A DNA stretch of 5,161 bases. Source: CAYMUC01 sp964393535. GTDB lineage: Bacteria > Actinomycetota > Acidimicrobiia > Acidimicrobiales > Ilumatobacteraceae. The position numbers were made by a program, and so were the translations under genes. The stretch's first letter is position 1. Every line of letters begins with the position of its first letter. Of this stretch, positions 5,033 to 5,161 are shown piece by piece. The notes below the pieces were generated by a model. The model was not told the DNA's origin and ran no database searches. It saw only the letters and a list, made by a program, of their open reading frames with translations. The stretch lies in contig CAYMUC010000162.1 in assembly GCA_964393535.1 (NCBI GenBank), positions 1 to 5,161 on the forward strand. The letters run 5' to 3'.

Positions 5033-5161
5033 ATGGCTGTCGTCACCATGCGTCAGATGCTCGAGGCCGGTCTGCACTTCGGTCACCAGACCCGCCGCTG
5101 GAACCCCAAGATGAAGCGATTCATCTTCGGTGAGCACCAGGGCATCTACATCATCGATCTC
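5033..5161 (+). CDS. rpsB: 30S ribosomal protein S2 (uS2), N-terminal part (runs off the right edge)
   Basis: Forty-three codons are visible. They begin MAVVTMRQMLEAGLHFGHQT and include the S2 signature GLHFGHQTRRWNPKMKRFIF, ending in GIYIIDL, all typical of bacterial S2. S2 is the last-assembling large protein of the 30S head-body junction and is needed for initiation with leadered mRNAs. The frame is intact to the edge. In most bacteria tsf follows. The gene sits 23 nt after the LytM-like gene, so either the two are co-transcribed or the rpsB promoter lies within that gene; no room exists for a separate intergenic autoregulatory leader. Confidence 0.97.
   Translation, partial: MAVVTMRQMLEAGLHFGHQTRRWNPKMKRFIFGEHQGIYIIDL

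Noticed and set aside
1..5161. A previously undescribed defence or mobile system
   Set aside because: Every plus-strand gene belongs to a known family in a known actinobacterial order; no array, retron, toxin-antitoxin pair or transposase is seen.

Overview
The window is GC-rich and looks actinobacterial. The gene order yifB (comM) - dprA - xerC - WhiG/FliA-type sigma factor - LytM/M23-like protein - rpsB is one I know from Actinomycetota: Streptomyces has whiG near rpsB, and Mycobacterium has a similar run without the sigma factor. The protein sequences suggest a deep-branching actinobacterium such as an Acidimicrobiia member, but I cannot fix the genus from sequence alone.

Layout. At the left edge (1-148, minus strand) is the 5' end of a lipoprotein gene that runs out of the window. 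It is divergent from everything else. A short divergent intergenic region of about 96 bp follows. From 245 to the right edge, six plus-strand genes are packed almost without gaps: yifB (245-1759), dprA (1756-2865, ATGA overlap), xerC (2884-3750, 18-nt gap), sigma factor (3747-4478, ATGA overlap), a degenerate LytM-domain protein (4485-5009, 6-nt gap) and the first 43 codons of rpsB (5033 onward, 23-nt gap, strong Shine-Dalgarno). No RNA gene, insertion sequence, CRISPR array or phage gene is visible.

Function. YifB/ComM (branch-migration ATPase) and DprA (RecA loader on single-stranded DNA) belong to the processing of incoming DNA. XerC is a tyrosine recombinase of the chromosome-dimer resolution type, with all six catalytic residues present. 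The sigma factor is of the flagellar/sporulation group and has regions 2, 3 and 4. The LytM-like protein has lost most of its zinc and catalytic residues, so it is probably not an active peptidase. rpsB starts the translation block (rpsB-tsf) that usually follows.

Regulation. Only rpsB has a clear ribosome binding site. Two genes that do not overlap their upstream neighbour, yifB and xerC, both have TACCNT exactly 7 nt before an ATG, the layout of a -10 box for a leaderless mRNA. The other starts are overlapped or nearly abutting and are probably coupled to the gene upstream.

I do not see a wholly new system. The points most worth a second look are the degenerate LytM protein next to rpsB, the repeated leaderless-promoter layout, and the divergent lipoprotein at the left edge.
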